From Calothrix sp. NIES-2100 (GTDB lineage Bacteria; Cyanobacteriota; Cyanobacteriia; Cyanobacteriales; Nostocaceae), in NCBI RefSeq assembly GCF_002368195.1, contig NZ_AP018178.1, forward strand, positions 7,452,645-7,516,644: a stretch of DNA of 64,000 nucleotides, given 5' to 3'. Below the pieces are notes generated by a model that saw only the letters and a list, made by a program, of their open reading frames with translations, made no database searches and had not been told where the DNA came from. Of the stretch, positions 1 to 9,049 are shown piece by piece. A program made the position numbers and the translations under genes. Position 1 is the stretch's first letter. Each line of letters starts with the position of its first letter.

Positions 1-292
1 TATCAAATAGTTGACCACGGGGAGTCCAGTAAGCGGCTTTGTACCAGCGCCAGAAGGAATTGGCTATAGCATCTAACGAATACCCTCTACAAAGACTTTC
101 AGCCAAACAAAAAGTCAAAGAGCTGTCATCAGACCAAGTTCCTGGCGGCTGATTCCATGTGCCATAACCTAGCATCTTGGTAACTGGAGATTTAACTCGT
201 TCAGCGCGGCTAGTAAACTCCACCGGCACACCCAACGCATCACCGATACATAAACCCATCAATCCAGACAACGTTTTTGCAGCGGTTAGCAT
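1..292 (-). CDS. ADP-ribosylglycohydrolase family protein, N-terminal part (cut by window edge)
   Basis: Translating the minus strand from the ATG at 292 gives 97 codons with no stop before the window edge. The start MLTAAKTLSGLMGLCIGDAL is followed by GVPVEF and later PGTWSDDSSLTFCLAES. The G-D-A-L-G-V-P-V-E-F block and the W-S/T-D-D-(S/T)-x-(L/M)-T block are hallmarks of the DraG/ARH family, whose paired Asp residues bind the metal that helps cleave ADP-ribose from modified residues or nucleotides. Family members are usually 250-350 residues, so about two thirds of the gene lies to the left of the window. The substrate cannot be told: the family includes DraG, ADP-ribosylarginine hydrolases and enzymes acting on free ADP-ribose derivatives. 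It is divergent from the secreted protein at 684. Confident on family, not on substrate. Confidence 0.85.
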   Translation of the reverse strand, partial: MLTAAKTLSGLMGLCIGDALGVPVEFTSRAERVKSPVTKMLGYGTWNQPPGTWSDDSSLTFCLAESLCRGYSLDAIANSFWRWYKAAYWTPRGQLFD

Positions 293-683
293 TATTCAGT
301 CTCCATAGAAGTCTCTAAAACTTTACTTTATAGATTCCCTCTAGAGCTTATTGCAATAGCTGTTACAACCGACTATTTCATCCTATATATAAATCTTCTG
401 CTCGGGGTGCTAATCGTTTTTATCCGGCTTTTCTGGGCTAATCTTTTTTGCTCTTTATTGTGCCAGTTTAAAAAGCGTCTACTTTTGGCAAAAAATCCCG
501 GATAACCGAACAATGTTCTGTAATTATAGCATTGCTATTTAGAGCTTTGATTGATACACAGCCTGTAAGTTATATGCATCAATAGAGACAAACATTTAGT
601 AGAAATTGAGAATTAATCGGAACATTTCTTCTCAGTTTACGACTTTTAATTTAACAGCAAAAAAACAATATTTGGTCAAAATT
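293..683. other. Divergent intergenic region
   Basis: About 390 bases between the divergent ADP-ribosylglycohydrolase and barrel-like genes. It is AT-rich and must hold both promoters. I see no convincing paired -35/-10 boxes, no RNA gene and no long repeat. A TTG-started extension of the downstream ORF (from 606) exists but adds a non-signal-like N-terminus. Confidence 0.5.
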
Positions 684-1220
684 ATGAAAGGTGTACTCAA
701 GTCTTTGGTAACAATTTCTGCATTGTCTTCTTTAGTAGTTGCTCCTCTTTTTATAAATGCTGGTCAAGCTTCTGCACAAACACAAAAGGGTACTGATGCT
801 AGCTATATCGGTGCTGGTGTTGCAGGTGGTGTGACTAATGGCGGGCAAGTTGGTCAAGATGCTCAATTTGGTGGTAACGTTACAGGCCGTTTAAAATTAG
901 GCCCCACTCCATTTTCTGCACGGACTCAAATTATGTTTACCGATCAGACAACTGCAATTATTCCCCAAATTTCCGTAGATGCGCCAATTGCTAAAGGAAC
1001 TAACGTCTATTTAGCTGGTGGTTATTCCTTCGTAGAAAAAGATGGTAAACAAACTCCCGTAGGCGATAGAGACGGAGTAGCCCTAACTGCTGGTGTAGAA
1101 TCTGAAGTCGCCAAAAACTTCCTGATCTACAGTAACGCCACCCTAGGTATGAAGACTTACCAAAATAGCCCTGCTTCTGCTGTCAGCATCCAAGGTGGTC
1201 TAGGTTATCGCTTTAAATAG
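684..1220 (+). CDS. Secreted outer-membrane-barrel-like protein, function unknown
   Basis: 178 residues starting at the ATG at 684. An upstream in-frame TTG at 606 would add 26 residues that bury the signal peptide, so I prefer 684. The N-terminus (MKGVLKSLVTISALSSLVVA..., Ala-Ser-Ala-Gln near residue 31) is a classic Sec signal with an AxA cleavage site. The mature part alternates polar and hydrophobic residues, has many Gly/Thr/Tyr/Asn, repeated short strands (for example GNVTGRLKLG, ARTQIMF, NVYLAGGYSFV) and ends in GGLGYRFK, with an aromatic close to the end as in beta-barrel outer-membrane proteins. This suggests a small eight-strand barrel in the outer membrane. I do not recognise a named family. 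No obvious Shine-Dalgarno sequence is present. It stands alone. Confidence 0.7.
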   Translation: MKGVLKSLVTISALSSLVVAPLFINAGQASAQTQKGTDASYIGAGVAGGVTNGGQVGQDAQFGGNVTGRLKLGPTPFSARTQIMFTDQTTAIIPQISVDAPIAKGTNVYLAGGYSFVEKDGKQTPVGDRDGVALTAGVESEVAKNFLIYSNATLGMKTYQNSPASAVSIQGGLGYRFK

Positions 1221-1524
1221 GGCATTGGGCATTGGTGAGTCTTACGTAGTTTGAGGAGAATGGGTAGATGAAGTAGATAAGGTAGATTAGTGAGTTGTTT
1301 GTTCTACAGTTCCAAATGTTATAGTTTGGCACAACCATATATACTGGTATGCTGGTTTTGTTAAGTGTTGCTTCACTGACAAAGCCAGCTTTTTGCCATG
1401 TTAAAATTAAAATATTCCTCATAATTCCGACCGGATATCCGGGGATCACCTGGCCGAATCAGTGCTTTGAAATTTGCCGCTTCGGCTTCTACTGATGCCT
1501 TATTAAGAACAGTCTACAACTCTA
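1221..1524. other. Intergenic region with a short heptamer-type repeat
   Basis: About 300 bases upstream of the sulfite reductase gene. It begins with GGGCATTGGGCATTGG (1219-1236), the same heptamer family as elsewhere in the window. A 78-codon minus-strand ORF here has no recognisable features and looks like chance. The sulfite reductase promoter should lie here, but I cannot place it. Confidence 0.45.
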
Positions 1525-3543
1525 ATGGTTAAATCTCCTCCTTCCCCGATAGCTAGCCGTAAGCCTTCCAAAGTAGAAGGAATCAAGGAAAATAGTAATT
1601 TTTTGCGTGAACCTGTAGCCACCGAGATACTTCAGGATACAACTCACTTTAGCGAAAATGCAGTGCAGTTACTGAAGTTTCACGGGTCTTATCAACAAGA
1701 TAACCGTGATAATCGCGTCAAGGGGCAGGAGAAAGATTACCAATTTATGCTGCGGACAAAAAACCCAGGTGGTTTAGTACCGCCGCAGCTATATCTAGCT
1801 TTAGATAAGCTATCTGATGAATATGGTAACCACACGTTGCGGGCCACTACCCGTCAAGGGTTTCAGCTACATGGGATTTTAAAGAAAAATCTCAAAGCGG
1901 CGATCGCTTCTATTGTGAATAATCTCGGTTCCACTTTGGGCGCTTGTGGCGATGTCAACCGCAACGTGATGGCTCCCCCAGCACCCTGGAAGAATCGCCC
2001 AGAATATCAGTATGCTTGGGAATATGCCCAAAATATTGCTGACTTGTTGTCGCCCCAAACCGGTGCTTATTACGAAATTTGGCTAGATGGCGAAAAGGTA
2101 ATTAGTGCTGAAGAAAGCCCAGAGGTGAAAGCAGCGCGACAAAGCGATAGTAATGGGACACTAATCAACAATTCCGAAGAACCCCTCTATGGCACATACT
2201 ATATGCCTCGCAAGTTTAAAGCTTGTGTGACAGTGCCGGGGGATAATTCTATTGATTTGTATTCCCAAGACCTGACCTTAGTCGTCATTACCAATAAGAA
2301 AGGCAAATTAGAAGGATTTAACGTCTTTGCTGGTGGTGGCTTAGGACGGACACACAACAAAGAAGAAACCTTCGCAAGGCTAGCCGATCCGATAGGCTAT
2401 GTAGCCAAAGAAGATGTTTACGACATCGTGAAAGCAATTGTAGCCACCCAGAGAGATTATGGCGATCGCACTGACCGCCGTCACGCCAGATTAAAATATT
2501 TACTCCACGATTGGGGTGTAGAGAAATTCCGCGCCAAAGTCGAAGAATATTTTGGCAAAGCGATCGCTCCCTTTAAAGAACTGCCAGAATTTAAATATCA
2601 TGACTTCTTAGGATGGCACGAACAAGGCGATGGCAAGCTGTTCTTGGGAATTTCCATTGATAACGGTCGCGTCAAGGATGAAGGTTCATTTCAACTGAAA
2701 ACCGCCTTAAAGGAAATCGTTGAGCAATTTAACCTACCCATCCGCCTCACAGCCCACCAAAACCTGATTTTTTACGAAATTGCACCAGCAGACAAAGCCG
2801 CGATTCAAGAAATTCTCGACCGTCGCGGCGTTATATCCGACCCCAGCAAAATTGACCGCTTAGAAAGGTTGGCGATGGCTTGTCCCGCTTTACCTACTTG
2901 CGGGTTAGCAATCACCGAATCCGAAAGGGCAATTCCAGGTATTTTAGACCGAATTAGCAAAATTTTGGATAAAGTCGGTTTACAAAATGAAGAATTTGTG
3001 GTAAGGATGACAGGCTGTCCGAATGGCTGCGCTCGTCCTTACATGGCGGAACTCGCTTTTGTCGGGAGTGCGCCGGAAAGTTACCAAGTATGGTTAGGAG
3101 GTTCGCCAAATCAGACGCGGTTAGCCCAGCCTTACATGGAACGGCTACACCACAACGACTTGGAAACCCAGCTAGAACCGATTTTCGTTTACTTTAAACA
3201 GTCGAAAAACGCAGAAGAAAGCTTTGGGGATTTTTGCGATCGCATCGGTTTTGATGCCATTCGGGAATTTGCTGCTAATTACGAAGCCCAAACCGTTGCA
3301 GCACCAGAAGTTACAGACGATAGCGATGGTTTAGTAGAAACAATGGCAGACTCAATAACAGCAGAAAGTGAAGGACAAGAAGTGGCGATCGCAAATACAG
3401 CGATCGCCAGCTATAAAACCCGCCGTCGTGTCAGCCTGCAACATGAGGTTTATGACAAGCTCAAAGCCGCCGCAGCTACCCAAGGTAGGCCAATGACCGA
3501 ATTGGTAAATGAAGCGCTAGACGCTTATTTACAGAATCTCTAG
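1525..3543 (+). CDS. sir: Sulfite reductase, ferredoxin-dependent, with extra C-terminal tail
   Basis: 672 residues of the nitrite/sulfite reductase family, which reduces sulfite to sulfide with six electrons, here expected from ferredoxin, for cysteine synthesis. Two ferredoxin-like half-domains and two 4Fe-4S/siroheme domains are present in order. The cluster-binding cysteines are visible as ACPALPTCG (Cys453, Cys459) and TGCPNGC (Cys498, Cys502), the C-x5-C...C-x3-C pattern of siroheme reductases. Sulfite/nitrite substrate residues such as RATTRQGFQLHG and the N-R-N-V-M block match the sulfite branch. The catalytic part ends near residue 590. It is followed by a Ser/Glu/Thr-rich linker coded partly by HIP1 repeats, then about 43 residues (630-672; RRRVSLQHEVYDKLKAAA, then MTELVNEALDAYL) resembling a ribbon-helix-helix DNA-binding unit. 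That tail is unusual for the enzyme. Start: the ATG at 1525, the first in frame. Confidence 0.93.
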   Translation: MVKSPPSPIASRKPSKVEGIKENSNFLREPVATEILQDTTHFSENAVQLLKFHGSYQQDNRDNRVKGQEKDYQFMLRTKNPGGLVPPQLYLALDKLSDEYGNHTLRATTRQGFQLHGILKKNLKAAIASIVNNLGSTLGACGDVNRNVMAPPAPWKNRPEYQYAWEYAQNIADLLSPQTGAYYEIWLDGEKVISAEESPEVKAARQSDSNGTLINNSEEPLYGTYYMPRKFKACVTVPGDNSIDLYSQDLTLVVITNKKGKLEGFNVFAGGGLGRTHNKEETFARLADPIGYVAKEDVYDIVKAIVATQRDYGDRTDRRHARLKYLLHDWGVEKFRAKVEEYFGKAIAPFKELPEFKYHDFLGWHEQGDGKLFLGISIDNGRVKDEGSFQLKTALKEIVEQFNLPIRLTAHQNLIFYEIAPADKAAIQEILDRRGVISDPSKIDRLERLAMACPALPTCGLAITESERAIPGILDRISKILDKVGLQNEEFVVRMTGCPNGCARPYMAELAFVGSAPESYQVWLGGSPNQTRLAQPYMERLHHNDLETQLEPIFVYFKQSKNAEESFGDFCDRIGFDAIREFAANYEAQTVAAPEVTDDSDGLVETMADSITAESEGQEVAIANTAIASYKTRRRVSLQHEVYDKLKAAAATQGRPMTELVNEALDAYLQNL

Positions 3544-3591
3544 TTAGGGACGAGGGGCTAGTAGTCCGCCACACCTACTTTGCTAGGCTAC

Positions 3592-3626
3592 GAGATCCCC
3601 GACTTCTTAAAGAAGTCGGGGATCTC
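3592..3626. terminator. Perfect 17-bp hairpin repeat between convergent genes
   Basis: GAGATCCCCGACTTCTT and its exact reverse complement are separated by one base. It sits between the stop of the sulfite reductase gene (3543) and the stop of the leftward gene at 3681, so it may terminate both. The same hairpin core recurs at 22709-22743, 27597-27629 and 55792-55820, so it is also a dispersed repeat family. Confidence 0.7.
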
Positions 3627-3680
3627 ACCCTTCCCAACCCCTCATAATTTATCAGCGTTTATCTTTGTTCATTTAACTAT

Positions 3681-6419
3681 TTAGTTAGATAAAGATTGGT
3701 CTTCCGGCACTTTTTCAAAATGAAATCCGCCTCCTTCGAGACCTCCACACTTCTTGCCGCTACCTTTAACTACACGAACTAAAACTGGTTTAAGATTTGT
3801 CCGTTCACCATCAGTAAATTTGAGTTCATCTCCTGAAGTTTGATTAGCTGGAAGCTGAATAGATTTGAGATTGTTAATTACATCCTTCCTAGAAGGATTG
3901 TCAGACTTTGATACGGCTGCGATAAAAGCCTGAGTCGCATCATAACTAGAGGCCGTTGACCAGCTAATCTGATCTTCCCATCTGTTGCAAGCTTGCTCTG
4001 CAAATGCTTTCGAGTTTGGTTCTTCGGGAAACCAGGGAAGCGACAGTATTAGTCCTTGAACATATTCTTTACCTTGTTTGAAAGATTCTGAATTATACAA
4101 AGTTGTTCCTCCCAACAGCCTTACCTTTTTTGCTACGGACGGTAGATCTCCTTGAGCGCGAACAATGTCAATTACAGTAGAAATTAGCTCCGTAGTAGGA
4201 AAAAATACAACCGCATCCGGTGGATTTTTTGAGACGAGACTGAGTTTAAATTGATCGGATGCATTCTGTTTTGGGTTTCTCAAATCTACAAGCTCTACTT
4301 TACCACCCTGCTGCTGAAAGAAGGTTTCAAAATTCCGTGTTACGTCATCACTGTAGGCATCTTCAGGTTTATAGTAAATCACAACTCGCTTAATTTTATT
4401 TTTGATAGCATATTTGCTCAATAATTCAGCATTAACCTTATTAGAAGTGGTTGTTCTAAAAAAAACTTGACTGCGTAATAAATTACTACTGCTAGCGTTA
4501 GATAGCATTGCTAAATCAGCTTTTTGATATTCAGAAAGTGCATATTTAGCAGCTTCGCTAGCATTGTGCCCAATCACTGCTAATACATTTGAGTCTTTAA
4601 TTAACTCTTGAGCAACTTTTCGAGCTAAGTTTGGGTTATTACTATCATCGGCAATTACAATATTCAATAATCGACCTTTTAATCCACCATTACCATTTTT
4701 GTTAAAATTAGCCTGGGCTTGTGCGACTCCTCTCAATGTTGCTTTAGAAACTTCTTTCCTTGCATATATAGGTACAACTACTCCTATAGTTAAAGGCTTA
4801 ATCTTTGTATCATTTTCTTGTTTATGTGCTAGTGCATTGTTATAATAAATCTCTGCTTCAGGATCACTACGATCAACATTTTTAGCTTTTTGAAAAAGCT
4901 CTATTGCTTCTGAATAATTACCTTGCTTAAAGGCTTCTACACCCTGCGTCTGATAATAATTTGCATCGCCCAAAAAAAAAGTCTTTTCTCCTTGACTAAA
5001 TAGTTCTGGCTCTAAAATATATGGTAAAAATAACGATTGAATTTTTTCTTTCAATTGAAATGTACTTATCCCAGCAATAATTACCATGCTTACAGTTATA
5101 AATGTTAGCCAGCGCTGAAAACGCTCAACTTTCCGTAGTTTTAACTCCTGGCTAGCATTAATAAATTGATAATCTTCAATTGTCAAATTTTTATCAGCAC
5201 ACCATTTCATTGCTTTTTGTAATTTTTTACCCTGTAATAGCCAAGATTTATCTTGACGATTAGAAGATAACCATCCTAGTAATTCGTCTTCATAAGGTCG
5301 CATCTCCGCAAGCATTTCAGCAACCCAGTTAGAATCAAAAATAGATTCATAAATGAGGTTGTAAACTTTTAATTTTCCTGATTTTTCTTCTAGCAAACCT
5401 GATAATACAAGTTCACTTTGCTCTGGAGTATTAGTAATTGATAATTCATGATGTTGTAAAATTTTTCGATAAAATTTAAGTAATTTAACAATAGGTTCTT
5501 TACTATTAATAATCCGATTGCGAATAGTTCTTAAATGTTGTGGTTCATCCTGAAATTCCCAGTTATCAATTATCAGTGTTTTCACTAATTCTTCTATCCA
5601 TTTGGATATTAGTTTTTCATCACTAGGAATCACATTTTCATCATACAAAATAATTTGACATATCTTTTGTGTGAGGAATGGTTGACCACCAGTCCATTTC
5701 AGGATTTCTCGAATAATGTTTTCGGCAATTTTCAAGTCATTTACTTTGCTTTCTAAACCTTCAGTTAAAAGTCGAGCTTCTGGAAAGGAAAAACCATTTA
5801 ATTGAATCGCTACCCCTATATTAAAAGGAGTACGTTGCGTATCTTTGATCAATTGTGATGGTGTAGCTACTCCTAATAAGGCAAAGGTAATTCGTTCATA
5901 ATTTGGGTTATTGGCGCGTTGATTATAGCAATAACGGATAAATCCAAAAAAATCATCAGTCGGAAAATCTAAACTGAGAACAGTATCGATTTCATCTATA
6001 AAAACAACAATGTTTTTATCAATTTGTGATAATAGGATATTTTCAATAAAATCACTTAACCGATTTAAAGGAGTTAATCGCCTATTGTCTTTAAATAAGG
6101 TTGACAATTGCTCTTTTTGTAAATCGAAGTTATCTGCTATATTTTTGATTAAAGTATCATACCACTGATCTTGAGTAACTCCTTTAGTCCCAAACCTTTC
6201 TAGGCTGATTACAACACATTTAAAGTCTTCATTTTCTAATTTTTTACTGACTCTTACCTGTAAGCTAGACTTACCCATCTGTCGGGAGTTAAATACATAG
6301 CAAAAATTTCCATTTCTCAATCCCTCATACAGATTTTTGTCAGCTTGTCTCTCTATATAACTAGGATCATCAGGTTTTAAAGTACCACCAACTTGATAAT
6401 ATTTTTCTGGTTGATTCAT
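3681..6419 (-). CDS. AAA-like ATPase / transmembrane / TPR / periplasmic binding protein fusion
   Basis: 912 residues in four parts. Residues about 6-370 form a cyanobacterial AAA-like ATPase (AAA_35/STAND type). It opens with YYQVGGTLKPDDPSYIER, has a P-loop variant NSRQMGKSS (44-52) and a Walker B VVFIDEID (138-145), followed by GGQPFLTQKICQ typical of this family. A single hydrophobic helix lies near 437-455. A TPR-like stretch follows (about 488-535, GVEAFKQGNYSEAIELFQKA). From about 546 to the end is a type-1 periplasmic binding domain of the branched-chain amino-acid/ABC receptor kind (PLTIGVVVPIYARKE, ADDSNNPNLARKVAQEL, VIGHNASEAAKYAL). With the ATPase inside the cell, the binding domain would sit in the periplasm, so I infer a one-pass sensor. 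It follows the CHAT gene by 27 bases in the same direction and is probably co-transcribed. Ligand unknown. Confidence 0.85.
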   Translation of the reverse strand: MNQPEKYYQVGGTLKPDDPSYIERQADKNLYEGLRNGNFCYVFNSRQMGKSSLQVRVSKKLENEDFKCVVISLERFGTKGVTQDQWYDTLIKNIADNFDLQKEQLSTLFKDNRRLTPLNRLSDFIENILLSQIDKNIVVFIDEIDTVLSLDFPTDDFFGFIRYCYNQRANNPNYERITFALLGVATPSQLIKDTQRTPFNIGVAIQLNGFSFPEARLLTEGLESKVNDLKIAENIIREILKWTGGQPFLTQKICQIILYDENVIPSDEKLISKWIEELVKTLIIDNWEFQDEPQHLRTIRNRIINSKEPIVKLLKFYRKILQHHELSITNTPEQSELVLSGLLEEKSGKLKVYNLIYESIFDSNWVAEMLAEMRPYEDELLGWLSSNRQDKSWLLQGKKLQKAMKWCADKNLTIEDYQFINASQELKLRKVERFQRWLTFITVSMVIIAGISTFQLKEKIQSLFLPYILEPELFSQGEKTFFLGDANYYQTQGVEAFKQGNYSEAIELFQKAKNVDRSDPEAEIYYNNALAHKQENDTKIKPLTIGVVVPIYARKEVSKATLRGVAQAQANFNKNGNGGLKGRLLNIVIADDSNNPNLARKVAQELIKDSNVLAVIGHNASEAAKYALSEYQKADLAMLSNASSSNLLRSQVFFRTTTSNKVNAELLSKYAIKNKIKRVVIYYKPEDAYSDDVTRNFETFFQQQGGKVELVDLRNPKQNASDQFKLSLVSKNPPDAVVFFPTTELISTVIDIVRAQGDLPSVAKKVRLLGGTTLYNSESFKQGKEYVQGLILSLPWFPEEPNSKAFAEQACNRWEDQISWSTASSYDATQAFIAAVSKSDNPSRKDVINNLKSIQLPANQTSGDELKFTDGERTNLKPVLVRVVKGSGKKCGGLEGGGFHFEKVPEDQSLSN

Positions 6420-6446
6420 TGTTGATTTTTACCTATCTGCTATCTA

Positions 6447-8030
6447 TTAAAGGAACATTTGAAAATAAAGCCGATATAATTCACAACGCGGCTCTGCAAA
6501 AAAACCTTTTAACTTTATCAATCCCAAACGTTGTAAAGATTTTGCAATCCTTGGATGTAATTTAACCGGATTTTCTACATCCGCCGATATAACTTGACTG
6601 AATGCTGTTCTCAACTCTAGATTATTTTCGAGTTGTTCCAAGAGTTCGCGTAGATGGTCACTAAATGCTCCAGATGGGGTGGGTGCTTCTTTTAAAAATT
6701 GCTCAAATTTCTTTTTATTAAACTTAAATTCATCGATACCAATTCGCAGAAGATAAGGATGTCCTCCTACCATAGCCATCAGTTGCTCAATGTTTTGGCC
6801 TTTCAACTTAAGATCATGAGCCTTGAGTAACTGTTGTACTTGCTCCCGACTAAATTCAGGTAAATCTACCACTAAACCCACATTAGCCAGTGGTGAGTTA
6901 TTAATATCTAAAGATGTATAAAATTCCGTAGAATGGACAATAATTAAACGAAGTTTTTCCCAAATTTTGCTATTTGGATCGCCGCGTCTTGCTATGTCGT
7001 GAAAACTTCGGAGAAGATTACAAAAGTCTTGGCCGATTTCAGGGTGTTCAAAAATCAAATCCACATGATTCAATGCTATCACTAAATCGTTAGCAGTATT
7101 TGGTAATAGGTATTGTTTAAAATATTCACTACTGTTATAAATAGAGGCCAGTTGATTATCCCAATATTCATTTACCTTATTAGTTAACCCTAGCTCGTTA
7201 CTAACAACAGCACAAAATGACTGTAAGAATCTTTCCATATCAGTTGCAACTTGGCGATTTACTAACCGCCGACAACTCAAAGTTACGGTTTGAAAGTTAT
7301 TCGCTCGTGCATAAGTAAGAATCCTGTTCATCAGAGATGTTTTCCCCATCTTGTCAGGCGCTTTAATTCGGATTAAGGCACCTAGCTGCTTAATCGCCTC
7401 ATAACAGCGCTGCTCAGTGGGAGGACGTTCTACATAAAAATCGCCTGGAGATTGGTTTTCTGTCTTTTTACGAAGAACTGGGGTTAATTCTTCAGGAATA
7501 TTTTTTAGCTGAATCTCTGCAAGCCCCCACTTAAAAGCTTTTTCAGGTGAGAGATTTGCACCTAGCGCTTTGTAAAAACCCACAGCAAAAGCGATCGCAG
7601 CTTGATCGCCAATTGCTGTATTCATGCCAATTACAAACGGGATATGCTGGGCAATAGCTTTGGCTTGAATATCTGAATAACAAGCATTTAGAATCACGCA
7701 CTCAACTTGATTGGCTACTAATTCAAACAACGCAGCTAAAGCCTGGGGAGTGACAGGTTGCATTTTACCCAACTCATCTTCAAAGCAAAGCTCACCAGTA
7801 CTTGTACCATGTCCAGAAAAATGCACGATATGAGGCTGAAAATTCAGTAATTCTTGGCTTATATCTCCTGAACGAGCAGAAAATCCAAACTCTAGCTGAA
7901 ATCTTTCTCGCTGATTGGCTTGTTGCAGCCTTTGTTTGATTTCTCGTAACTCTTGTTGTAAACGCAGTCTAGCAGTATCAGTAGGTTCAGCCGTCAAAAA
8001 CAAAATTCTAATTTTGCTATCGTTACTCAT
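6447..8030 (-). CDS. CHAT-domain protease fused to an AAA-like ATPase domain
   Basis: 527 residues. The N-terminal 180 are a CHAT (caspase-like) domain. RILFLTAEP at the start, PHIVHFSGHG (67-75; His74 the likely catalytic His) and VILNACYSD (112-120; Cys117 the likely nucleophile) are the family's core motifs. After a linker, residues about 205-527 form an AAA_35/STAND-like module with a P-loop variant APDKMGKTS (224-231). Its Walker B region reads LVIALNHVD, lacking the usual acidic pair. The C-terminus LYRLYFQMFL is typical of this ATPase group. CHAT proteases in bacteria cleave partner proteins when activated by a linked sensor. Here the likely partner is the next gene, a membrane ATPase with a periplasmic binding domain. 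First gene of a two-gene leftward unit. Target unknown. Confidence 0.88.
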   Translation of the reverse strand: MSNDSKIRILFLTAEPTDTARLRLQQELREIKQRLQQANQRERFQLEFGFSARSGDISQELLNFQPHIVHFSGHGTSTGELCFEDELGKMQPVTPQALAALFELVANQVECVILNACYSDIQAKAIAQHIPFVIGMNTAIGDQAAIAFAVGFYKALGANLSPEKAFKWGLAEIQLKNIPEELTPVLRKKTENQSPGDFYVERPPTEQRCYEAIKQLGALIRIKAPDKMGKTSLMNRILTYARANNFQTVTLSCRRLVNRQVATDMERFLQSFCAVVSNELGLTNKVNEYWDNQLASIYNSSEYFKQYLLPNTANDLVIALNHVDLIFEHPEIGQDFCNLLRSFHDIARRGDPNSKIWEKLRLIIVHSTEFYTSLDINNSPLANVGLVVDLPEFSREQVQQLLKAHDLKLKGQNIEQLMAMVGGHPYLLRIGIDEFKFNKKKFEQFLKEAPTPSGAFSDHLRELLEQLENNLELRTAFSQVISADVENPVKLHPRIAKSLQRLGLIKLKGFFAEPRCELYRLYFQMFL

Positions 8031-8232
8031 CCAGAATCATTCCCCAAGCTCAATGAATTACCTGCATCGTTTCTCAGTCCTAGCCTTGATTCCGTATACT
8101 TAAGAGAAACTACTGAAGTGGATTTACTCGATTTTAATGTTTTTATGAAGACATACACTGATATTTCACCCAAATCCGAAGTTATTCCGGAAAGCAAAAA
8201 AATATTGATACTCCCACAGTGCAGAAAATCTT

Positions 8233-8985
8233 ATGGCTCAACTGCAAAGAATTGCGATCGCACCTTCTCAACTCCAACAAGGGCAAATTTCCCTCACCAA
8301 AGAGCAACAACACTATCTAGCACGGGTGTTGCGGTTGCGTGAAGGCGATCGCTTTATTGCAATGGATGGTAAGGGTAAATGGTGGTTAACCCAGCTAGCA
8401 GGGGAGCAAGGACAGGTTTTAGAACCGCTGGTGGTGGAAACTGAGTTACCTGTATCAATCACCCTGATGGTAGCCTTACCCAAAGGAAATGGATTTGATG
8501 AAGTAGTCAGGTGTTGTACTGAGTTAGGAGTAACAACAATTGCCCCAGTTTTGAGCGATCGTACTTTACTGCAACCAAGCCCCCAAAAACTCGAACGCTG
8601 GCGGCGAATTGCGGCGGAAGCTGCGGAACAATCAGAGCGGGCTTTTGTGCCGACAATTTTAGAACCTGTGGCTTTTAGCAGTAGTTTGTCTTTTGAAAAT
8701 AGCCACAAATATATCTGTGAAGCCCGTGGTAACTTTCCTCACCTCAAAGATTGCTTACCGCACCAAATAAGCAAAGTCGAAGGTATAACAAATGACCAAG
8801 GACAAATGACAAATGACCAAGGATTAATTATCGCTATAGGCCCAGAGGGAGGATGGACACAACAAGAAATTGATAGTGCGATCGCGGCGGGATTTCAAGG
8901 AGTTTCCCTTGGTCGTCGGATTTTGCGGGCTGTGACAGCGCCAGTTGTGGCTTTATCACTAGTTTCCGCAGCGTGTGAAGTATAA
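8233..8985 (+). CDS. rsmE: 16S rRNA (uracil-1498-N3)-methyltransferase RsmE
   Basis: 250 residues of the RsmE SPOUT methyltransferase family, which methylates N3 of U1498 in 16S rRNA with S-adenosylmethionine. Visible are the N-terminal PUA-like part (ARVLRLREGDRF), VALPKGNGFDEVVRCCTELGV, and the C-terminal SAM-binding knot IAIGPEGGWTQQEID followed by LGRRILRAVTAPVVAL. Length fits the family. Just before the knot, residues about 185-197 (GITNDQGQMTNDQG) are coded by five copies of an STRR-type heptamer (8788-8822), an insertion not expected in the family. It is probably tolerated in a surface loop. Start: ATG at 8233; no strong Shine-Dalgarno sequence is seen. Confidence 0.95.
   Translation: MAQLQRIAIAPSQLQQGQISLTKEQQHYLARVLRLREGDRFIAMDGKGKWWLTQLAGEQGQVLEPLVVETELPVSITLMVALPKGNGFDEVVRCCTELGVTTIAPVLSDRTLLQPSPQKLERWRRIAAEAAEQSERAFVPTILEPVAFSSSLSFENSHKYICEARGNFPHLKDCLPHQISKVEGITNDQGQMTNDQGLIIAIGPEGGWTQQEIDSAIAAGFQGVSLGRRILRAVTAPVVALSLVSAACEV
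8788..8822 (+). repeat. STRR heptamers inside rsmE
   Basis: Five heptamers in a row: ACAAATG, ACCAAGG, ACAAATG, ACAAATG, ACCAAGG. They are translated in frame inside rsmE and belong to the same heptamer family that fills spacers elsewhere in the window. Confidence 0.85.
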
Positions 8986-9049
8986 AGGATGTATATCTCA
9001 CGCAGAGGCGCGAGAGAGATATTCTTCCAGTGTGGGTGTAAACAAAGTG

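Noticed and set aside
1213..1449. 78-residue minus-strand ORF
   Set aside because: Starts in spacer and ends inside the neighbouring gene; no recognisable features.
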